DNA from: Laburnicola sp. R22_1
Lineage: Eukaryota; Ascomycota; Dothideomycetes; Pleosporales; Didymosphaeriaceae
Assembly (NCBI GenBank): GCA_014281115.1
Contig: JACONQ010000011.1
Coordinates: 310,001-374,000 of the forward strand
Direction: 5' to 3'
Length of the DNA: 64,000 bases
Shown here: in pieces, positions 10,616-19,511 of the stretch
Layout: each line of letters opens with the position of its first letter
How positions within the stretch are numbered: position 1 is the stretch's first letter
Notes under the pieces: model-generated
What the model was told of the DNA's origin: nothing
Database searches by the model: none
What the model saw: only the letters and a program-made list of their open reading frames with translations
Position numbers and translations under genes: made by a program

Positions 10616-11116
10616 CTGCTCGAGGGATCGTTTATCGCCTATCCGCTGTCTGTTGGAAGAAAAGAACTCGATCGATGCTGGAGCAATAAGCTCCTGAAGT
10701 GTCCAGCCTCGAGTGAACCATTCGCTCTCCCGAAAAGATGCCTCTAAGGCAGGCTCTTGGCGTATGTCGGCTGCAGTGGGTACTAAAACGTCTGGTAGGA
10801 ATACATAGCATCTTGTTGCATCTCTGTACTAACAAAACATCGAGTTGATTGCTCTCGAGAGCTCACGAAGGTTCTATTTATTAATGCAACACGTGTCGAT
10901 CCAGAAGTACTGAAGCTGGTCCTTGGCCGCCTGTTCCGCACAGAACTCGATCTTTTGATAACCCTTCTTCTCTTTGTAGGTGTTGCCTCCGATATCTTCG
11001 AAGAGAACCTTAGAATCTCCCTATCTGTGTGAAAGGATAGCATAGGGTGGAATAGTCTTCCCGCTGAAGTCGGTTGAGACAAGTCTCTTGGAATGATTGA
11101 AGTGAAGAAGCCGCAT
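10616..11116 (-). pseudogene. HET domain of NLR1 with three nonsense codons
   Basis: In frame with the NB-ARC/TPR frame, an ATG at 11116 opens MRLLHFNHSKRL, followed by PPYAILSH, YFWIDTCCINK and WFTRGWTLQELIAP, the conserved HET blocks. Stops interrupt it at 11023-11021 (where NLR2 has HTWG), 10876-10874 (just after CCINK) and 10831-10829 (where NLR2 has RWYRNA). All three fit TGG-to-TAG or CAG-to-TAG transitions. HET is the cell-death effector of fungal incompatibility NLRs, so loss would disarm the protein. I saw no splice sites that would remove all three stops. Confidence 0.85.
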
Positions 11117-11237
11117 CGTTACCACGTCGTTTCTCGGTCAAGGAAGCAGAAAACACAGACAATCCAGGGCAAGGCGCTGTTAGGAACTAGCTAAGATGGG
11201 TGGATATGGATCGTGGGAGAAAGCGCAGTTGGTGGAA

Positions 11238-11640
11238 TATGATGGTTGAGTGTGGGTTGCGAGGGCGGCCTCCCAAGGCTGTGCACGGGGGGCGCTCGAT
11301 GTGCTCAGCCCCGCCCGGCTGACTTGCTCAGGCGAGCGCCCTTGTCTTGTGTTCGCCCGCAAACAATTCAACAAATTCCATCTGCTTGCTAACGATTCAA
11401 CTTAATTGATGCGGCATCGAGGAAATAAGCCTTGCAGGCTTAGCATCCTAACGGCCGGGGTGAAGTGATATCGATAAGAGGCGAGCCCGTCCTGCTGCGC
11501 GCCTCAGGTCCGCAACCTCCAGCCACAACTGGGAGCGCTCGCCTGAGCAAGTCAGCCGGGCGGGGCTGAGCACATCGAGAGCCCCCCCGTGCACAGCCTT
11601 GGGAGGCCGCCCTCGCAACCTATACTCGGCCATCATAATA
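11238..11640. repeat. Short inverted repeat, 100-bp arms
   Basis: Arms 11238-11339 and 11535-11640 are about 90 percent identical in inverted orientation (for example GAGGGCGGCCTCCCAAGGC against its complement) around a 195-bp GC-mixed loop with no gene. This could be a MITE or a hairpin remnant. It sits between the start of NLR1 and the inner end of the right arm. Confidence 0.8.
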
Positions 11641-12037
11641 CCTAGCAAGAGATAGGTGTGGCAATCGGATTGTCTCTAAAGCGGCAGGCTCGACGTAAAC
11701 AGCATAGCTAAAATATCACGGTTTGCTTAGAAATCATGGTAAGGTGCAGTCTATGTGAGATGGTACTTCGAGTTGCCACCGCTAGCAGGGAGGATGGCCG
11801 AACCGCACCGGCCAGGACCTTGTGAATGATTCAAAATATATAAAGAATAGATAGGTAGAGGTACATGTGGCGCAGCTTATGATTTCGCCACTCTTCAAGC
11901 CTTATGTAATCCCCTCCGCAAAGCGCTATTACCTATTTAGTAAAGCGCCTTTCTAGCGGCCGTCTGATCAACAAACAAGATAATTAACAGGCCCAATTTA
12001 TTAGGTTCAAATTAAGTCTATAAAGTAGCTCTAGCTC

Positions 12038-13736
12038 CTAATACATCTTCGCTACCAGAACCCTCTATAACACCTCCATAATGTTCGCTAGCTTGGTTTC
12101 TATTGGTGCCACCGCATTGCTCTTTGGCACTGATGGGCCCGCCTCTTCCTCTTCTGTTCTGGGGGTCTTGTGCTTACGACCTTGTTTTCCCTTAGCTGCA
12201 GCGGCTTGATCTTTCGCCTCACGCTTTGCTCGCGCCTCCTCTAGATCTTAATAGCTTATTACCTTCGCCTTCCCTAGGACTACTGATCTTGTCGATCGAC
12301 GAGCTTTGGCGTTATTTACCTGGAATAGGAAGCGGTTTTGATCCTGTAGGAGTGTACACTCAGCAAAGGATATTTTAGCTGCGGTCACGATCTTCCGTAC
12401 GCGTTTCTGCAGGCGCTGCTTGCTCATCTCATCAAGTGTATGAGTGTCTTTCTCTATCAGGTTCTGCAGCGATGCAAGAGCTTCTGTTGTCTTTGGTGTC
12501 ACTGGAGTTATTAGAGTCTGCAGTACCTCGTCTCGCAGAGCAGATACTAGCTGCCCTTAAGAGCCGTCCGGAACAGTGAGCTTGGGTGGGGGCTTCTGAA
12601 TTCCTTAGAGCACCCTTTCTAGATTTAATGGGAACAAACCGGTTGCAGCCTATCCAGCTAAGATATTCCTCTTTGTAAATACCTTGTCTCGTGCAGATTT
12701 GTATAAAAAAGTAAAGTGTTCTTTGCCAATCTAATCCATACCTCCTTAATTAAGTTGTTCGACCTTGTTACAATAGGCTGTCTTTAAGGGTGCGAAGACT
12801 CCGACGTCACAGGGCTGGAGTTTGTGGGAGGTGTGAGATAGTAGACGACATAGGATAATGTTGTTCTTAAGGCAGAACTCCAGGATCTCTACTGTTTCAT
12901 GCGTTCGTTCCAAAGCCGTTGTTGATAAGGACGCGTGGCTTGCCATTAGCTACTTCTTTAGTCTAGGGATCGAAAACGCGCTTAAGCCACTCTAAGTTAA
13001 TCTTGGAGTTGTTGTACCCATTCTTAGAATGTCTGAAATGCCACCTAGGGGTTGGGTACGTAGTCCAATTGCTTCTATAGGTCAAAGCTGGCCAGATGAT
13101 AAGCGGTAGCAGCGACCTACCGTCCACACTAACACATTCGACAGAAGACACTATTTAGCGCTTAACACTAGCGCCCCTATAGTCTCGGATATTGTCCTTA
13201 CCTACAAGAACTTTGACAGAGCCAAGCATACTAAGCATAACCCCAGTCTTATCTATATTGTAGAGGTTTTCTGGCAAAATGCTGGGGTCTTCTAGTACTT
13301 TACTAATCACTTCGAACCACTCTATAACCTTATTATATATGTGACTATTGTGTCGCTTCCAATTCATAGCTTTCACCCGCCTCGCTCTTAATTCTATATA
13401 GCGTTTCTCAAACGCCTAGGGCCAATTAGGGCCTGGAGGCTTAAGTGGTCTGTTCGTGGATTGACGGAGGGCGATTTAGAATGCTAGCGAACGCATGTAC
13501 TTAATTCGCACAGGGTGCCTAAGACTAGACATTAGTAACACAAACTTTACAAGTGCTCTTTCTTCTTTAGGGGTAAGATACTGCTGGCTCTAAGCCAGGT
13601 CCTCTTTTAAGCGTCGTTCGTGCTTGCGATGGCACAATGTGGAGATAGGCACGTTGCCCCTTTCTAATAGGACAGCATATGTTCTAGGCACATCTGGAGG
13701 GAGAGGCTGCAACAACACCTAGGTGGCTCAATCCAT
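12038..13736 (-). pseudogene. Decayed Fot/pogo-type transposase (right arm)
   Basis: Copy of the 5746-7444 relic on the other strand, with the same blocks (YNIDKTGVMLSML, VECVSVDGRSLLPLIIW, LPSHTSHKLQPCDVG is LLSHTSHKLQPCDVG here) and the same small insertion after GFGT. Stops differ in part from the left copy, for example a CAG is kept near 12409 where the left copy has TAG, so some mutations followed duplication. Not functional. Confidence 0.85.
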
Positions 13737-14039
13737 GTCTGTGTGGTGGTGGTAGGAAGGGGCACTGCAGGAGGGCAGTTTGCGTGCTTGCTGGCACGAC
13801 ACCTGGCCACAAAGCCTCTAAAAATAGCTATTATATGACTATTCATAGGCGCTTCTAGAAGAGTTAAGGCTTTGAGTATCGTAAAATATATTACAGCAGA
13901 GTAATCTTGCTAGCTTTCTTTACAGCAGCTCGCTTAAACGCACGCTAAGAGACCTAGTAGATCAACCACTACAGATAAATTCGGAATCCATGTTTGCATG
14001 TGCTAAATGCTACGATAGGCTCAATACATATTCCTATTA

Positions 14040-15827
14040 AGCTAGCGCAGCCGGTTGTGAGACACCCAGGGATATGAGACACCGCGCAGAAATCCTCCAC
14101 CCCTCAAAAAAATCGCGATATCTCCACATCCACCCTACCAAAATGGCCAATCGTGAGGCAGCAATTCAAGCAGCTATTACCGATCTCAATGCTGGCGTTT
14201 TTCCTAGTCAACGAGCTGCTGCAAAGGCACACAACATCCCCCTAGCCACGCTCTCGAGGCGCGTACGCGGTTCACAAAACTGGCAAAACAGCCACGTATA
14301 CCAGCAACGATTAACTCCACAACAAGAGGACTTCCTTGTACAATGGATACTTGAAGAGGACGCACGCGGGTATCCTCCTTCTCACGCTCGTACACGAGAA
14401 ATGGCGAATCGAATCCTAAGGATGAACGGCGAGCCCACGTTAGTGGGTAAACACTGGATATCCCACTTCATCAAACGCAACCCACGCGTCGCCTCTATTA
14501 TAGGTAGGAAGATTGAGGCTGCGAGAGCTGAGGGAGCAACTCAGGAGGCAATACGCGAGTTTCTTGAGCTCTATAAGCAGCTCCGCGTTGAGCTGAACAT
14601 ACGCAATAAGGATACATGGAATATGGACGAGACTGGCAAGGCCCTAGGTGTATGTGCAAACACTAGAGTACTCGCAGACAGCCAGAAAACAAAGGCTTAC
14701 TATCAGTCGCCAGAGAATCGCGAGTGGGCGTCGATAATCGAGTGCGTTTCGGCAATGGGCAAGAAGCTGAGGCCTGCGGTTATTTTCAAAGGCAAACACC
14801 TACAGAGCACCTAGTTTCTATTAATAATACCTGACTGGCTATACGCAACCTCAGAGAATGGCTAGACATCTAACGCGATTGGCGTTGAGTGGCTGCAACG
14901 CGTATTTCTGCTAGAAACTGCGCCCTCGGAGGATCGCTGGAGGATGCTGATTTTGGATGGCCACGGCAGCTATATAGACCTAGACTTCCTGTGGATCTGC
15001 AAGCAGAATAAAGTCAGGCTTCTATTTCTCCCTGCTCACTCATCTCACGTTCTGCAGCCCCTAGATCTCTCTGTTTTCTCAGTAGTAAAACAATTCTATC
15101 GCCAGCAGATCTAGGAGTTATCACACCTTGATGATGCTGCCCCAGTCAAAAAGGAACGCTTTATTACTGCCTACCACGTTGCCAGAGAGGGTGCAATCAC
15201 TAAGAGAGTTATTCGCGCTGGATGGGCTACTGCAGGCATCTGCCCATTAAACATTGAGCGAGTAATTAACTTATCTCAAGTCGCTCGAAGGCCTGTTACG
15301 CCACCTCGCCAGAATCAAGCTCAACAACCAATCGAGAGCTATCTCTCTACCCCCCGCGGCCCTTGTGATCTGTTTATAGCTTAGCGAGCGCTTTACAAAG
15401 AGCAGAGTATAGGCCGGAAGGTTCACCAACTGTTTGAAAAAGCTGGCAAGGCAATTGCAGTTGCAAATACTCGCTCAGTAGCGCTAGAAGCAGAGAACAA
15501 ACGATTGCAGAGCCAACTTGAGGCTCTTAAGCCTCAAGCACCACGAAAGAGGGTTCGTATGGACCCAAATCAACGCTTTGCCAACGTAGATACGATTAAG
15601 ATAGCAGTAGAGGCCTCTAAGCTTATAGAGCAACAAAACAATAGTCCTGACAAAGAAAAGGAGGCAGAAAAACTAGCAGTAGAAGTAGCAGCTAAAACTC
15701 TGCAATCTATGTGTAGTGAGTGGCAATTGTAATTACGCTGAATCAATTATCGCGATTTTTTGAAGGGTGGAGGATTTCTGCGCGGTGTCTCATATCCCTG
15801 GGTGTCTCACAACCGGCTGCGCTAGCT
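14040..15827. mobile_element. Pogo/Fot-type element, 80-bp TIRs, TA target
   Basis: The element starts AGCTAGCGCAGCCGGTTGTG and ends with the inverse complement; the inverted ends of about 80 bp are nearly identical. TA flanks both sides (14038-14039, 15828-15829). Excising it and one TA restores the right repeat arm (CCTATTAAGGATAAG against CCTATTGAGGATAAG in the left arm). It therefore inserted after the arm arose. Confidence 0.95.
14143..15732 (+). pseudogene. Pogo-type DDD transposase with four stops
   Basis: One frame of about 530 codons from an ATG at 14143: an N-terminal psq-like helix-turn-helix (ATLSRRVRGSQ), a CENP-B/Tc5-type HTH (FLVQWILEEDARGYPPSHARTREMANRILR), then a catalytic domain with WNMDETG, LILDGHGSYID and LQPLDLSVF (all three Asp kept), and a Lys/Glu-rich coiled-coil tail. 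Stops at about 14812, 14869, 15112 and 15382 fit CAG-to-TAG or TGG-to-TAG changes; no frameshift is visible. The long clean TIRs and intact triad suggest fairly recent inactivation by RIP. Confidence 0.9.
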
Positions 15828-16116
15828 TAAGGATAAGTATCATCTAAAGCCTCCAAGGAGTGGTAAAACATTAGTGGCGACAGCTATGCAGGGGTCAGAA
15901 GCCAAGATAGTTTCAGAGACTGCAAACAGAATCATTAACAGCATACTTAAAGCCATCGTAATTTTCGCTTTACAGACTAGCTATAGGGAGAGAAGTAGCT
16001 GAAAAAGGCCCCTAGTTAACCATAAAACTATACAGTCATGATACAAAAATTTATGATGTTCGGAAGCTCGGTTCATTTCGGCGTGGGGTGTTTTTCGACC
16101 AACAGTGATGGACGTT

Positions 16117-16905
16117 AACAAGTATGGCATCCATAATCATCATTAGTCTCCTCGTGTTCTCTTTCCATTGAGCTTATCAATTGTTCTGTCACATTCATCA
16201 GATACCAATCCTCTCCTGGCATCCATTACAGAAGATTTACTTACCCGTACTCGGACGTGATCCAAAGTCCCTCGTATCCCAACTACCGCGAAATGTTGGA
16301 CTAACTGCTGGTCCATGAAACGCACTCATATACGAATTCCAGATCTTGTGCAGCGGCGGGCGTGAATCCATGTCCGCCGAGGTCGAAGTGGCAGGACGCG
16401 AATGTGAATCCACCGGAGCCAAAGGGGCGGGTCGTCTCAGTGCATTCCGCCTAGTGACCATCCTGCCAGCAAGATAAGGTACTTTTTGGGGCGCGCGCTG
16501 TGTCGACTCAGAAATTTTTAAGTCTTGATGGATGCGTGAGGGGAAGGTGCGCCACTTGCGGGACGGCTCGCGCTGTGGGTCCGTGGAAGGAGTGGTGGAC
16601 CGGTCTTGTCCGTGCGGGCCATTCATTTTCTGATGCTCATCAGGACGAGAGTACGACGGTGGGGGTCCAGCGAACTCCATGGGTGGATGCTGGGCGAGTG
16701 GGTGGGCATGAATGCTGAACTTACGAGAGCCTGAAGGTACATCGATCATCTTTGGTACATCGATTAGTTTTGCTGGGCCGAGATTACGGACTGTCATCCC
16801 CTGCGCTTTCATAATGCGTGCCTCTTCTTCAGCTCCAGCCTGGTTGTGTTTGGACTCCTTCGGGGCCGAAGACTTGCGGGAGCGGAGAAAGTTGCTGAAA
16901 CCCAT
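16117..16905 (-). CDS. Disordered hypothetical protein, cut at repeat edge
   Basis: An ATG at 16905 opens MGFSNFLRSRKSSAPKES; 222 residues run to a GTAAGT donor-like site at 16244. A downstream open piece (GEDWYLMNVTEQLISSMERE, 16215-16118) joins in frame if a 29-41-nt intron is removed, unusually short, so the splice is uncertain. The stop TAA is formed exactly at the junction with the right repeat arm, so the native C-terminus is probably lost. The sequence is Ser/Pro/Arg-rich, with one ordered-looking patch (LHKIWNSYMSAFHGP). The family is unknown. Confidence 0.5.
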
Positions 16906-18684
16906 GATCTCGGTTGAAGTGATCTTACCTAAGGATGTGGGATGTGGGTTTTAACTCAGGGGTCGAAGGAAATTATAGCGCTTTCAGCTTTTGGAAGGGA
17001 AAGTTATATAGCGCATACATGTACACATTGTTAACATTTTCCGACAAAACAATGCACAATGAACAAAGAGGTTATGATTCGCATAACACCATGGGAACAA
17101 AGAATTGAAAGCAGTAATTTGGATTCGATCATGGTGTTCAACTCATTGAAAAGCCGTATTCCAAACGATCCTTCCATGGCTCCTACGCTATATTTTTATT
17201 GTATGGGTGTCTGCGTCACGAGTCCGACACAATTAGGTGGGCCTTTCCAAAAGGAGAATTTAAGTCTGTTAAACTGTATATTAGGCTGGGAGATAGAACA
17301 GAAGACCCTTCGAGCTTACAGAAACTATTGACAGAATATCGACCATGTGCCTACTCTAGATGTAAAAGGAAACTAACGATCCAACATTGCTGGACACAGT
17401 ACTCTTTGTTAATCTTGCAATACTCAATGTAACACCAGAATACTAAAGACTTACTAACCTACTTCCTTGGGTGGCGAGACGCACGGTGAAGCGAGACAAA
17501 GTAGAGGTACTTCGACTTTGGGCAGTGGATTCTCTCTCATAAAGACTAGCGCTTACTATAGCTGTACCGGAATAATTTCTGTACCCTCTTAACATACTCT
17601 GTGCCCTGTTTGGCCTGAGGAATACGATCCTATCCACACTTTTTAGCCTAAGGCGTGCGAGGCGCTCTTTTATAGCGATCTTGCGACCTTTCCATATACC
17701 ACAACCACAATACTTCTACGACTCTATGTTACTTACATATCGGTCCATGGGACCCTCGAAGACTTACTTTGGTGCTAGGTAATCAATATCAGCCCTATGG
17801 CTGGCGAGGTGCGCAAGTTTATGCGAACTCGCCACCCTGGTTGGTACTTCTTATCAAAGACCTGCCAAACCTGGCTAGAACGAATTGATCTCTGAGACTA
17901 ACGATCGCTGTAAATTACTTATGTCATTCATACAGCTAAGCTAGTCGGCCATCAGCCTGAGGCTGTGTAGACCGTCTGCATCAAATCTTACAAAGCAAAT
18001 CAGATTATCTGACCTTAAAGTCCAAGCTGTCTGTAATAATCTAATGTCTATCCCTGCGTAGCGAGACGCACAGTGTGGCGAGACAAATAAGGGGTACTTT
18101 GACTTTCAGCAACCGGAAAGCTCATGCGCACGACGGATATTGTTATAATTCTACAAAAAAAATCTGCTGCAGCGAATTCTAAATGTCTATGTTCTACTTT
18201 GCCTAAAAATTACCTTCGCATTGTTGCTTCCGCGCCTGATTTGTACAGCGCCTTGTATCGTGGCAAAACATGCTTCCCTACCTACAGCGTCAACCTTGAG
18301 CCTTTTTCGCTCTGAATCTTTGTGGAACAGCTTTATTCTACCCTTAAAACCTCCCTCCTATACTAGGAAGTTATCATCAGCCCTATGCGTGCTGTGGGGC
18401 GCGATTTCATGCAGCGCCGCCCCGCCGATTGGTACTTCCAGCGGAAGCGAACCACCAATCCGGGCTAATGCGAGATGACCCCGCACGTCGCACCTCATAC
18501 ACCCGCAGGTATTTTATTATAAGGTATGTGGCTGTGCAGATTGCGCAAGCGCTCGGAATATTACTAAATCCGACTTAGGATTAGGAGCAGTGCTACGCCT
18601 CGGCCGACGCTTGTGTAGTCAGCCAACACGTGTTAGCATCGAAACCAGCTTCGACACAGCTATCCTACAACTTCGAAATGCGGT
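16906..18684. other. No supported gene; relic repeats
   Basis: A 90-residue plus-strand frame at 17059-17331 has no recognisable domain. The rest holds the two diverged repeat copies described next and short AT-rich spacer. I see no other coding signal. Confidence 0.45.
17452..18450. repeat. Two diverged direct repeats with Fot-like ends
   Basis: Copies at about 17452-17850 and 18046-18450 share GCGAGACGCAC, GGTACTT.GACTTT, ATCAGCCCTATG and TTGGTACTTC in the same order. The GCGAGACGCACGGTG motif also occurs, inverted, at the outer ends of the Fot elements near 24420 and 41645. They may be relics of a non-autonomous Fot derivative. Confidence 0.55.
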
Positions 18685-19131
18685 CTAGTGGCCTCTGATA
18701 AAATACAGCTCTGCATTTATCACCTCGCCCTCCCGCCATTGTTCTCCCCGCTGACCGAACAAAAGCCCTGACCAGGCCACCACGTCCTCATGCTTCTCGA
18801 GCCCACTGGCGCCGATTCCTAGACCAAGCAGCAGCCGAGAGCTCGTCTCGGCTCGTTGAAGGGGAACACAGCAAGGGGGATATAAGACTGAGCTGAGTGC
18901 GGCGGCCCCGGAAATTGGAGCCCGCGCTTCAACAGGTGGGTTGAGCGTCACCGGCGAAGGCCGTCGTTGCGAGCGCATACGAAAGTAGAAAGGTTTGATA
19001 CGTTCTGGTAATACAGCTGTTGTACGGTCAAACAACCAACGGCTCCTTTCATAAGCACTGCAATCTCTAGGGCGGTAGAGATGTGCTTCGGTTTGAATTT
19101 TGAGGATCATGCGGGATTTTGAATCGTTCAT
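18685..19131 (-). CDS. Hypothetical 148-residue protein
   Basis: An uninterrupted frame with an ATG at 19131, downstream of NLR2 on the same strand. The N-terminal third (MILKIQTEAHLYRPRDCSAY, then RSRWLFDRTTAV) is duplicated on the other strand at about 23330-23450, where it is truncated and contains a stop. No domain is recognised, no signal peptide; the C-terminal half is Gly/Glu-rich. It could be a remnant of a longer protein carried with NLR2. Confidence 0.4.
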   Translation of the reverse strand: MNDSKSRMILKIQTEAHLYRPRDCSAYERSRWLFDRTTAVLPERIKPFYFRMRSQRRPSPVTLNPPVEARAPISGAAALSSVLYPPCCVPLQRAETSSRLLLGLGIGASGLEKHEDVVAWSGLLFGQRGEQWREGEVINAELYFIRGH

Positions 19132-19318
19132 GTTTGTGAAGGATGAGTACTAGCGGAGCTGTGCCAATGGCTATGCTTGGCAAGACTTTACACTATCTAG
19201 AGCTGCATCCAGCACTCTTCTCTTCAACTATATCTACAAACCATCGCCTCCGGCGCAAGGTCTGTGTCAGAGCGGGTCGGCCGTCCTCCTTGCTAGCGTG
19301 ATCAAGGTGTTCACCTCT
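19010..19318. repeat. Left arm of inverted repeat flanking NLR2
   Basis: Matches 23138-23450 in inverted orientation; shared blocks include CGGCCGTCCTCC.TGCTAGCG, CGCAAGGTCTGTGTCAGAGCG and GGTTGTTTGACCGTAC. It covers the 3' flank of NLR2 and the start of the 148-residue gene. Confidence 0.8.
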
Positions 19319-19511
19319 TCGCCTGTAGTACTGCGGCAAAAAGGCCCTGTTACTAACCAAGAATTTCGCGAAGATTCCGTGTGGCAAATCATCAACTATA
19401 TATTCACCTTGATCCCCGGCCCCCTCTAAAAGAGAGAGAATAATAAATAAATGATCGAAGAAAGAGTAGAAGAAATTGTTCGGTGCTGATGCAACTTCAT
19501 AATATGATTGA

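Larger units (their letters stand above)
11640..16117. repeat. Right arm of 2.7 kb inverted repeat around NLR1
   Basis: Reverse-orientation partner of 5155-7850, ending GGACGTTA at 16117. A 1788-bp pogo element at 14040-15827 splits it; without that insert the arm is about 2.69 kb. Its inner end keeps sequence like the 3' end of NLR1 (ACCTAGCA...AGATAGG) although no NLR gene lies there. Confidence 0.85.

Noticed and set aside
11180..11648. Two 64-66-residue similar proteins
   Set aside because: Both are translations of the two arms of one inverted DNA repeat.
5155..16117. Giant cargo transposon (Starship type)
   Set aside because: No tyrosine-recombinase captain gene is visible and the ends are Fot-like arms; the unit is only 11 kb.
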